Of a stretch of 64,000 bases of DNA, positions 22,661 through 33,490 are shown in pieces. Source of the DNA: Scilla litardierei (Eukaryota; Streptophyta; Magnoliopsida; Asparagales; Asparagaceae); the NCBI GenBank assembly GCA_030789695.1, contig CM061142.1:799791610-799855609 (forward strand), written 5' to 3'. The position numbers were made by a program, and so were the translations under genes. The stretch's first letter is position 1, and every line of letters begins with the position of its first letter. The notes beneath the pieces were generated by a model, which was given only the letters and a program-made list of their open reading frames with translations, was not told where the DNA came from and made no database searches.

Positions 22661-24381
22661 TGTAATGCCCTGATAGCTACTGCACAAGTATTAGAGGGGG
22701 GTGAATAGTACTTTAAAATAATTAAGAAGATAATTCCTAATTACCTTACAAACTCAACCAACAATGCGGAAATGAAAGTGTGACAACAATAAAACGCAAT
22801 TGCAAACAAACGATATAACGGGTTCGGATCCACCCAAGTCTCCCCGACTTGTTCCCGGTGATCCTACGTCCCAAACACCCGGATCCCCTCCGGCTACTTG
22901 AGTTAGAAACCTCTAACTCAAATTTGCACTATGAAATTCTTGTAGAAAACCTCTACAAGATCAAATCATACACAAATGAAAATGTGACTCTCACAAACCG
23001 GGATCACACACAACTCCACAACCGAGAGTAAAACTTGCAATATCAAAGTAAATGAAATACGAAATGCTTACCAACAAAATCCTATGCCTAGAGTAAACTT
23101 ACGATTTTAGAGCAAAGAGGATTTTGAGGAAGAAGAAGGCACCAAACCCCAGCTCCAAGAAGTTGACCAGCAATGGAAGCCTAGGGAGGAGTTGGTGACC
23201 TTGAATCAAGCTCTTGGCTTGAAGGGCTCACAATCAATGAATCTCTCTTGAGGAATAAGAGTGAGGGAGAGATTCTCGTGAGAAATGAATGAGCTTTGAA
23301 TGAGAATTAAATGCTATCTCTTGATCTCTAAACTTCAATAAATATCAGCCTTGAATGCTATGAAACAGCAACTCAAGATTATATAGGATAGAGGAGAGAG
23401 AGAGAGAAAAATCGTGCATTTAATGCTCCAACGGATCTATTTCTGAAGCAGTCTAATCGGTCAAAGAAGGATCACTGACCGACTAGTTTCTCAACTAGTC
23501 GGTCGGTGATTCAACTTGAACCGACTAACTGGAGAACAGCAAAAAGAAAAAGTTCAGACAATAAAGAACTAGTCGGTCTAAGAAGACTTTCCAACCGACT
23601 AGTTTGACAACTAGTCGGTCGGTGAGTGTTCTTTGACTGACTAAGAGTTGAAACTTGATAGGCTGAATTCAAGGAGCACTAGTCGGTCTAAGAACAAATT
23701 CCAACCGACTAGTTTCTCAACTAGTCGGTCGACCATTGTTCTTTGACCGACTAATGATAAACAGTAGCTCAGGCTATGAAACTGAATACACAACTAGTCG
23801 GACTAAGAAGGATTCCAAACCTACTAGTTTGACAACTAGTCGGTCGGTGAACCTTCTTGAACCGACTAACTATAAACAGTGAATGAGCTGAATATGAACA
23901 AGGCATTCTAGTCGGTTCAAGAAGGATTGCCGACCGACTAGATTGCCATCTAGTCGGTTGGTTCTTCTTCTTGAACCAACTAAGATGCACAAGAAGCCGC
24001 GAAATGAAGCGCGAAGCTTCGGAAAAGTTTCTATGGGCTTCTAATAAGATCCTAGCTCTAAGATATGAGCGTTATGAAGTTAATCATGTAAGACCTACTC
24101 AAGGCTTAACATTCTACGAAAAGAAGCTAGAAGACTATAAATAAAACTTGACGAACCGTCTTCAAAAGCTTCAATCCGAATCTCTTGACTTCAATAATGG
24201 TCCTTGAGCTTCAACGAAGCTTCAAGCACACGATCACGCGCTTTGAGAAGTCTTGAGACGTCGCTTTTAATGTTCATATAATTTTGGCGACGATCTCCAT
24301 AACTTCGCTTACAAAGAGTTAGTTCACGATATTTATGTTTGTTCATCATCAAAACCAAATCCGGGGAATCAATACTCAACA
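22661..24381 (-). repeat. 5' LTR of element D
   Basis: This 1721-bp partner of 11527-13253 starts TGTAATGCCC and ends AATACTCAACA. It contains the five-unit palindromic array at about 23453-23987. Confidence 0.94.
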
Positions 24382-24819
24382 GTGGAGTTTCACTACAGAA
24401 ATATAAAACGACTACAAAAAGCTCTCAATATCTTTATGAAAATGATTTAAGAGATATTTTAAAACGTTTTTGAAATCATTTGTGTGTGTGTTTGTCTATA
24501 CTATTGGCTTTAACATAACCCTAAGAAAGACACAACACACTCACTATAGACTAGGACACATCTTCGGAAGCTTGATCAACTGATGGAGTAGATGTGAGCT
24601 TCACTCGAGCTTCTGTTCCATTTGAGCTTTGAGCTTCATCATTGATCTTAGCAACGTTCGTCCTTGTCTTTGAGCGTAGATTGCGCTTCTTTGGAGTATG
24701 TATAAAGCTTTTCATTTGTCACACAACCTGCACACTTAGTCGTAGTGTAGTTAGTAAACTAAGCTTCATTTGGTGTGCTCGTCATCAAAATCACTTGGGG
24801 TGGAATTCAATTTCCATCA
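24382..24819 (-). repeat. Left LTR of element B, piece 3
   Basis: It matches the right LTR from about 41337 to its end at 41785 (both end CAATTTCCATCA). On the minus strand this is the start of B's 3' LTR (TGATGGAAATTG). Confidence 0.92.
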
Positions 24820-25023
24820 CTCTCCCCCTTTTTGATGATGACACCCAAATGAAAAATGAAGTAAGTTGACATACTAATTTAATATGTAAATAAACTTACT
24901 CCCCCTGCATCGAAGCCGTTAGCAAAATAATACATTAATATAATATATTCATTTTGCATTTCATATTTTCTCCCCCTTGTCATCAACAAAAAAAATTAAT
25001 GACATAATATTATTAATCATTAT
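24820..25023 (-). other. 3' non-coding region of element B with multiple polypurine tracts
   Basis: C-rich tracts at 24820-24835 (CTCTCCCCCTTTTT), about 24899 and about 24969 read as PPTs on the minus strand, a Sirevirus trait. It links the pol stop codon at 25024-25026 to the 3' LTR. Confidence 0.8.
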
Positions 25024-25576
25024 TCAATTCTTTTTCTCCAGCAATACCAATTCTCTACGAAGTCTAGAGAATGTATCTTTTTGTAGGGGTTTTGTGAGAA
25101 TATCTGCAACTTGAAATTCAGAGGAGACAAATTTAAGTTCAACATTCTTTTTGACACACTGATCATCTATAAATCTGTGTCTAATATCAATATACTTTGT
25201 TCTAGGATGAAGAACAGAGTTTTTAGTGAGATTAATAGTGCTTTTATTATCACATTAAATTACACATGTAGATGTATTAATACCATAATCTATGAGGACT
25301 TGTTGCATCCAAAGTATTTGGGCACAGGCAAGTCAGGCAGCTATATATTCTACCTCAGTGTTAGATAGTGAAACCGAACTTTGCTTTTTGCTAAATCACG
25401 AAACAAGGGAATGTCCAAGAAAGTGACATGTTCCACTTGTACTTTTTCTTGTGGCTTTACAACCCGCATAGTCTGCGTCACTAAAGGAAGTTAAATTAAA
25501 GGTGCCACCTTTGGGATAAAATAGTCCAAAGTCAGAGGTGGTTTTAATATATCTAAATATGTATTTTTACTGTTCT
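25024..25576 (-). pseudogene. Pol of element B, RNase H end
   Basis: On the minus strand, frames read FRYIKTTSDFGLFYPKGGT, then the RNase H core ([25 protein letters not shown]), and end RLRRELVLLEKKN before a stop at 25024-25026. Stops and a frameshift near 25560 break it. The segment joins the rest of pol at 36442, but roughly 80 codons between the RT end and RNase H start are missing at the E junction. Confidence 0.8.
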
Positions 25577-25612
25577 AAATAAGTAACGGGTCCCCGAGAG
25601 CGGGTCGTTACA
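25577..25612 (+). repeat. Remnant of the 5' LTR of element E
   Basis: These 36 bp (AAATAAGTAACGGGTC...GGGTCGTTACA) match the 3' ends of both full LTRs of E at 32532 and 36441. The remaining about 2.9 kb of this LTR are gone. Confidence 0.85.
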
Positions 25613-26569
25613 AGTTTGGCGGCCCATGCAGGTTCGTGCAAAATACCTCGTGAACAGTATAGTAAAACCAGGATGTATCGTATACGATACTCGACTAAAC
25701 TGACATTTTTCTATGAATGCAGGTTTGACACTCGAAATATGGACGGGAACACCTCGGAGAGCCCCAATGGAGCTGACCTTAATAAAAAGTCATTAACAAA
25801 ACCTAAATTTTGAATTTTTAGGATTCAACTAGTTGATAGGATTAATTAGCTGTTAATAAAAATCTTTTTGTATTGATGGCACACATATAAATGATAAGCT
25901 TCCTTCAATGGACCATGATCCGGTCAATGTGCTTGGCTAAGTTTGTTGGATCAACCTAGCTAGACTGGTATAAGTGATCTTGGCTTAGTCACTTCCCTGG
26001 CCGTGTCCGCTGGACCGCAAGGACGTGAATCATGATTATGTAACGCCATCGATCTTCTTCACTATCAATCTTCCTTTAGCTTGATGACCTTTCGATTGAC
26101 ATTCTTAGAATATTTCTATTTCTAGTTCGCTTGAATCCTAGCTACGTCTATTTTAAGGAGGGCAGCGTTCGAATTTTCGATCATCAGAAGTTCGAATTCC
26201 TCAGCGGAAGCAGATCAAAGGACGTTTAGAAGCATGCCAAGCATTTAAGGACGGTGCGAGACGAATGGAGACGAACCAAACCGAGACGTACCAGCATTGG
26301 TAGCTACTTCTTCATCGTTCTTGGACTCGTCTTCTTCTTCTATCCGTGTTTATTTTAACGTGTGACTAGCTATGGAAGCAATGGTAATATTAATAGTAAC
26401 ATCTCTTGCTTTCTTGATGCTATGATGTCACAATATATTTCATGCTATTTACAACTTATTTTACTTGGTCGTTATCGTTCGTCAAGCCTTTACTTTGATC
26501 GTTTAAATTGCTTAGGCAATGATCGATCTTCTAAATTCCGAGGACGGAATTATTTTAAGAAGGGTAGGA
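25613..26569 (+). other. Internal region 1 of element E
   Basis: 957 bp. A short frame begins MDGNTSESPNGAD at 25740, resembling a gag N-terminus, and stops after 24 codons. It is preceded by an acceptor-like ATGAATGCAG. The end carries ATTCCGAGGACGGAATT and a PPT, the usual 3' end of chromovirus internal regions. The expected tRNA-iMet PBS is absent; the LTR is followed by AGTTTGGCGGCCC. A second copy is at 32533-33490. Confidence 0.75.
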
Positions 26570-29500
26570 TGTAACGACCTATATTTTTCCAGCACATCAA
26601 GTTACGTATTTCAAAATTTCTTTTAAATGTTAGTCAAGAGTTTTATAACAAAACTAATTTCAAAAATTCTCATAAAAATATTTTGAAGCACTAGACTAAT
26701 TATAATGTATTTCTGTAATTTCAGATTTCCTCAAATACTCAAAACAATTCTGTTAAAAATTCATCTTCGATAATTACTGTTTTGACTTAATGAATTTAAT
26801 TTCTATACAAACGTCTTCAAAACATTTTGAAACTTTTATAGTAACATCCTATGATCATTCAGCGCTCCCCACATTAATTTCGTAATTTTCTGATACCATT
26901 TCAACCTAGAACCCGCAAACCCGCTTTCTAAATGTTTTGGCCTAAAACTAGTATTTCCGTAGCTCAAATCCCAAAACGGATCTTATATTCGCGATCCTCG
27001 CGTCGATACGATCACGTGGGTATGTTTTCGTAATTTTTCAGAGTCATTTGCAAAAACGGGCTTGTATTTATCCGCTTTACTATTTACATTTCACTAATGA
27101 CTTTTCGCCTTGCTAATCACTTTTACCTAATTACTTTTACCCCTCTTAAACCTAGATCTACCTCTAGTTAATAACCTATCCCCACCCCATTTAACCCACC
27201 GTATTTGTTGGGTCTGAATCAATTCAGATCCATCTCCCCTCTAACACCAACCTTCATTGATACATTACTTATTTTATTATATTACATTGTTTATAAATTA
27301 ACTACCTCCTCTAAAAATAAACCAACAATTTTTCCCTCTCCCTTGTTATTTTTGAAGCCCAGGCAACCCTCCCTCGCGCGCTCTCCCCCTCGCTCTATCT
27401 CTTCCGCTCTCTCTCTCTCTCTCCCTCTCTATCCCTCTCCCCCGCCCTCACGGCTGTCGCCACCGCTCGCCGCCCTCCGACCGCCGACGAGACCCCCGCA
27501 GTGAGCAGCGCCGCCCTGAGCTCGGCGAACTCCCCCAGCAGCCCCCTCCTCTGCTCATCGCAATCTATGCACTCTGAGCGTCCTTCGCCGCAGCGACGCC
27601 GCTCCCTCCCTCTCTCGACTTCACCCTCGCCGCCGGCGAGCTCCCTCACCCGCTCCGCCGTCCGCTTCGGGCTTAGGCACACCCCCCATCACCGCCGCCT
27701 GTACACGTCGCCTCCGACCTCCGACGACAGCACGAGGCGCCGCTCCACCAGTCCACCTTGTCCACGGCCGCCGCCCGTCCACGCCGGAGCTCGCCCTGAA
27801 CGCCGCCCCTCTCTCCGCCATCGCACGCCCCGCAGCAGACGTGAACAGCGAGGGTGCGTGAGATATAGCGATGGAATTCTCGTAAATTTGAAATATTTTC
27901 GTATTTTTCATTAATTAATTAATTAATTAATGGGTTTTATGGTATAAAATCCATAACTTAAAATATAAGCCCCAAAAAATGTGGGGATAGCTCCAGAAAA
28001 TCAGAAACAATATTCCGGACCCAATGACGCTAGTCTCATCTCGATCAGACGCCTACTTTTCCCAGAATCATTTTTCAAACTTAAATAATTTGGGTTATTA
28101 AACTAGTTTTGAGTTTCTAAAAATTATAAAAATTATTATAATCTTCAGAAAAATATTCCCTCTTGCAGTAAACCTATTTTTATCATATATAGCCTATATA
28201 AAAGTTTAGAACACTTTTCATCGTCGTTTTAATCAGTTTTAAAATCAAGACGATCAAGTTAAATAAATAGGATATAGTGTATTCTTTAACTAATTGTTTC
28301 TTGTGTTTACAGGTATCAAATCTCGTGCACCAGCACTAGATCTAGTCCCGACTCACTACCATCACCTAGAGATCTGTAAGTCACAATGGATTCTAGATTT
28401 AGAAAAGTAGATAGCGTCCTCGTACGAACCTCTTAAAACAACAACTTTTGTGTTCCATGTTTGTTGGACTTGTCTTTATCCTCTAATTTGCTCGCATCTA
28501 CCTTACTCTGCTTAAAGAAAGTCGACCAGTGAACCTAGCTTAATTACCATCGTAAACAGGAAACTAATGACATCATGTGGCACATCTTGTCGAATGTCTT
28601 ATGGAATATCTCGTGGAATGTTTTGCGGAATATCTCGTGGAATATCTCGTAAAAGGTCTAAAGGAATATCTCGTAAGAAAGTATGTAATCGATACACATT
28701 GTCACGCCCCGTTCCCCAGAATACACGGCATCAAATTTTTTTCCAAGTATCCTGAAGAGTGAGTGTGATGAAAGAGTAAAAGAGGGAGAAAGAAGAAACT
28801 GAATAAGCAGGCCACTGCGCACATGCTGGGATAGTACAAGTAAAACTCCACAGTTATATCAAACAACCTTATGAAACATTAATAACACTTCATATGTAAC
28901 ATGTTTCATTTATACATACAGCCCAAGTGTGTCAATACATATACACCGCTCTCAGTCTGCCAAGACATCCCAGTCATAGTATACCCCAACTCATACCAAC
29001 ACTATCCCTGAAACTCAACTCCAAGCCACCACCAACTCTACTGTCCTTACCTGAAAAATAGAGGGGGGCACGTCAATGCGTGCCCCAGTAGGAACCAACT
29101 TGGGTTTGGAACTCCATTTTAAGATTATCAATTCACAAGGCAAGCCAAGTGAAATAGAGTATGTAACTAAGTGATATAATGTAAATTTAATAGTTAAACA
29201 AGGGAAGCATACCTGTGGTCTAGTGACGAGCTGCTGCAAGAAAGGGGTTAGCACGAATAATAATAATAAGAATAGTAACAATAATAATAACATGATGGCT
29301 CAAGCAACCAATATCAAATACGATAAGTGCAAGTGCCCGAGGCATGACACCAAACCACAAATTACGGGCAAAGGGGAGGGGAAGTGCTGCCAGCAGTAGA
29401 AGTAACACACAAGTCTTATTTTATTATTTCATAATTGAGTTAATTGGAACTTGGGTAAACTGTGTGATACCAGGACCTGGACTTCACCCCAAATTTGGGG

Positions 29501-32500
29501 TAAATATAGCACACGGCGCAGTGGACACGAGCACTGTACAACACCGGGCCTCTCACCTCCCCCGTCCCTGGCAAGAGTGAGGCTATCCACATATAACCCA
29601 ACCTCCGTATGACCTCTCCACTCCCGGTAAAGGTGAGTGAGTATAAGTATCCCCTCCACTCCCGGTAAAGGCGCGTGGGTAAGCTCCACACATCACATAA
29701 TCATCTCCCAACTTCACAGTCCAGGCCTCATATCCACGATTTACTCAAACCCCACCTGAAACCCGGGTTCTGCTAACTCACCCTCATTAGAGAGGACTGA
29801 GATATATCCAATTTTATAAGTTAACATCATAAGTGACACGTTTAGGGGTCTTGATGGCATGGGCAAGCACACATCACCTCAGCTGTCCATCATCAAACAT
29901 GGGGTCATGCACTCACGTGACATGCCCTCAATCACAACACATCGTCCACTCCTAATTTCAATGTATACATGCCATTCAAGCCTCTAACTTTACCAATTAT
30001 CAATGTGGCTCAAGGCCAACACTAACACATACACATTTTCAAATTACTGAAAGTTGCCTTCATTGAGGCATTTCATCGAACACGTGATGAGTGTGACATG
30101 CACGTCCATAAGAACATTAGCAAATCAATTGACAAGACATATCATTAATCTAATTTACATTCAAGAACAATAATCATGGACAATTGGGGTATAAATGACA
30201 ATATTACACAAATCATATCACCATGCAAAAGCTTCAGCTAGCATAAATTGCACATGATGTCATAAAAAGTGGCTGATATCATCCATTTATACACATAATT
30301 TAGCAACACGTCCTGAATGAAACTTGTAGATATGATTTTTATGGATCCACATATAAATTTTCATGCAAAAATATTAAGTATTTGATTTATGGTGAATTAT
30401 TTAGTGAAGAGTGTCAAATCTGTTTTTCAGACAGATTTCTGGGTCTGTATTCAAAGCCAATTTTGAGCATGTTATAGCCAGAATTTCGACATATAGGCAC
30501 CTGATAAACTTTTAGATAATTTCTTAAGTTTCCAACAAGACTAAGATCACAAAATTTCATTGAGAGTGCAGGTAGTTATGCCATTTCTACTGAACTGTGT
30601 CAAAGATGAGAATCAAACAGACATGATGTAGAGTTTGAATTTTTACTCCTAATTTCAGAATTGAACATATATCAATATTTATATGATTTTGGGGTAGGAC
30701 TTCAAGATCTACATGCTCATAGTTTTTTCGAAATCCAATTAGAACTACAGTAACCATAATAAGGGTAAAATCAGACATCAAGAATTCTGAATTTTAAAAG
30801 GAGATGACTTTGCTAGGAATTTCAAAGGGGAAGTTGTGAAATTGGGCAATAACATGTAAAAATTGACTATTTTCAACACATATTAGATAAAACATGCTAT
30901 AAAAACAAATTAGCAAAAATTAAATTGATTGGAATTCCAACTCTAAGAGATTCCTACCTCAAACTTGGTTTTTTCCTCTCTTTCTTCTCTTCTCTCTTCT
31001 CCATCTTCTTCTACCTTGAAGCAAGCTTGCAACCCTTGTAATTAGAGATAGAAATTAGTGTTTTTAAGTTGAAGGAGGAGGATAAATGGGAGCTAGGGTG
31101 GCCGGCCATGTCTAGGGGGTGGAGGAGAGAAGGAGAAAAGAGAAGAAGAAATTAGAAAATGAAAGAAGAATGTGGAAAAAGGGGGTAATTATTAAGGGTG
31201 GTTCCTTCTCATGCAAGAATGGAATATTCCTAGGGAATATTCCATGAGGCAATGACTAAAATACCCCGTCATCTTCCAAGTATTTACAAGTTTGCCATTA
31301 CTTTACACACACACAACTTGGGTATGTACGCACAGCAATTTAAGCCAAAATGACCGTTTTACCCCTGACCTTTCTAAAAATTTACGGGGATTGCCATTAA
31401 CCCCCAACCCCTTTCCACACTAGCATGTCTCCCCTTATACACATCCACACACATCCATGCGTGCATACAAGCATCACACACACACGTCTAATACTTCTCT
31501 GTAGTTTTGCACCAACGACGTCCTTCGCATTTCTCCCGCATTCACATGTCGCATTCTCTTCACTTAGCCACGTATCATTGCCTAATCTCCTCTGCATTAC
31601 GTCACATACATCAATATCTACGCTTACTTCACGCCCACGTGTGCATTTTATACGAAAATGCCACGCGTATACAGTAAAATACACGTATAGGTCAAAACAG
31701 GGCATTACACACATGACACTGGGGTTTGGGGTAACTCATTGTAGAGAAAGTGTGGGAGCTATGACCGGAGTCACACTCTCTCGTCTCGTCTCGTCTCGTT
31801 TTCAAAGTATGTTGTGGTTGACGCCCAGGATTTGCTCCCCGTGGCAATGGAGATGACCCATGGTTGCATATCATACTTTCCTACATGAGTCACATCACAT
31901 AGTTTAGGGCGTCTTATTCAGTACTTTGCATGCTTTAATTGCTTACAGTTCATGCCTTCTAGTCTTACCATTGCTATCATCATGATTGCTCTTATACGTT
32001 ACTTTTTGTACTCTCCTACTTGAGTCATGTAGTTCTAGTGTAGCTCGCACGGTTACTTCTTTAAGGTACATGCACTTTACTTCCTACACTTGTACAGACA
32101 CTGCACCGTACTTTTACTTTAATTTCACTTTGTCATATTTGTACAGTACTCTTTTTCTTTATTTAGGGTTGTTGTGACTTACCTTCGGTTCCATTTATGG
32201 CACCGGCAGACGACGACCTGATCGAGGAGGTTGCACCAGAGTTTGAGGAGCCTGCGTTCGATCTAGAGGCCGCGGAGTTTTAGCTGTTGTGTTTGAGTGT
32301 GTGTTGTACCATGTATTTCCTTTCCGCATTTTCTTTCCGTACTTCCTTTATGTATTCTGGTGAGAGAGTGCTGGTTGTTGTTGTACTTTAATTTGGACTG
32401 TAATAATGTCGGTACGCTGGTTTGAGTGTTGTTGGTACATCTCTGAGTTGCGGCTATGCTGATTTCACTGGTAAACTCGGGACCTGCAAATAAATCAAAT

Positions 32501-32532
32501 AAGTAACGGGCCCGCGAGAGCGGGTCGTTACA
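26570..32532 (+). repeat. Middle LTR of element E, interrupted by a solo LTR
   Basis: About 2948 bp after removing the 28700-31709 insertion and its TSD. It contains CT-repeats near 27405-27440, a GC-rich Ser/Pro/Arg-coding stretch (about 27430-27860), a donor-like GTGCGTGAG after it and an acceptor-like TGTTTACAG near 28312. Short repeats of GGAATATCTCGT (about 28600-28680) and CTCGT repeats (about 31778-31799) follow. The GC-rich frame is broken here but open in the right copy. Confidence 0.88.
28700..31709 (-). mobile_element. Solo LTR (3.0 kb, Tekay-like gypsy) inside element E
   Basis: It starts TGTCACGCCCC and ends GGGCATTACA on plus, with exact TSD CACAT at 28695-28699 and 31710-31714. 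The empty site is preserved in E's right LTR at about 35618-35624. On the minus strand it begins TGTAATGCCC, similar to other Tekay-like LTRs here. A GGCCGGCC-containing stretch near 31105 fits a leader read on minus. No PBS, PPT or coding region is present, so it is an LTR left after LTR-LTR recombination. Confidence 0.9.
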
Positions 32533-33490
32533 AGTTTGGCGGCCCATGCAGGTCCGTGCAAAATACCTCGTGAACAGTATAGTAAAACCAGGATGTATCA
32601 TATACGATACTCGACTAAACTGACATTTTTCTATGAATGCAGGTTTGACACTCGAAATATGGACGGGAACACCTCGGAGAGCCCCAATGGAGGTGACCTT
32701 AATAAAAAGTAATTAACAAAACCTAAATTTTGAATTTTTAGGATTCAACTAGTTGATATGATTAATTAGTTGTTAATAAAAATCTTTTTGTATTGATGGC
32801 ACACATATAAATGATAAGCTTCCTTCAATGGACCATGATCCGGTCAATGTGCTTGGCTAAGTTTGTTGGATCAACCTAGCTAGACTGGGTATAAGTGATC
32901 CTGGCTTAGTCACTTCTCTGGCCGTGTCCGCTGGACCGCAAGGACGTGAATCATGATTATGTAACGACATCGATCTTCTTCACTATCAACCTTCCTTTAG
33001 CATGATGACCTTTCGATTGACCTTCTTAGAATATTTCTATTTCTAGTTCGCTTGAACTCTAGCTACGTCTATTTTAAAGAGGGTAGCGTTCGAATTTTCG
33101 ATCATCAGAAGTTCGAATTCCTCAGCGGAAGAAGATCAAAGGACGTTTAGAAGCATGCCAAGCATTTGAGGACGGTGCGAGATGAATGGAGATGAACCAA
33201 ACCGAGACGTATCAGCATTGGTAGCTACTTCTTCATCGTTCTTGGACTCGTCGTCTTCTTCTATCCATGTTTATTTTAACGTGTGACTAGCTATGGAAGC
33301 TATGGTAATATTAATAGTAACATCTCTTGCTTTCTTGATGCTATGATGTCACATTATATTTCATGCTATTTACAACTTATTTTACTAGGTCGTTATCATT
33401 CGTCAAGCCTGTACTTTGATCGTTTAAATTGCTTAGGCAATGATCGATCTTCTAAATTCCGAAGACGGAATTATTTTAAGTAGGGTAGGA
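32533..33490 (+). other. Internal region 2 of element E
   Basis: A 958-bp near-identical copy of 25613-26569 with the same short MDGNTSESPNG frame and the same PPT end. It is bounded on both sides by full LTRs, which makes E a two-unit array. Confidence 0.85.

Larger units (their letters stand above)
11527..24381 (-). mobile_element. Element D: Sirevirus-type copia element with full pol and an extra ORF
   Basis: LTRs are 11527-13253 and 22661-24381. On the minus strand there is an iMet-type PBS, gag, protease-integrase-RT-RNase H, a 505-codon extra ORF downstream of pol, multiple PPTs and the 3' LTR. This is the Sirevirus plan, in which an envelope-like or other extra ORF may follow pol. Inside is a 742-bp hAT MITE. 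The left junction is odd: the first bases of the LTR and one TSD copy are missing, apparently by deletion between two TGTA repeats (see findings). After D, element B resumes at 24382. Confidence 0.92.

Noticed and set aside
31425..31856. ORF spanning the right edge of the solo LTR at 28700-31709
   Set aside because: It crosses the LTR boundary and TSD into E's LTR, so it is a chance frame.
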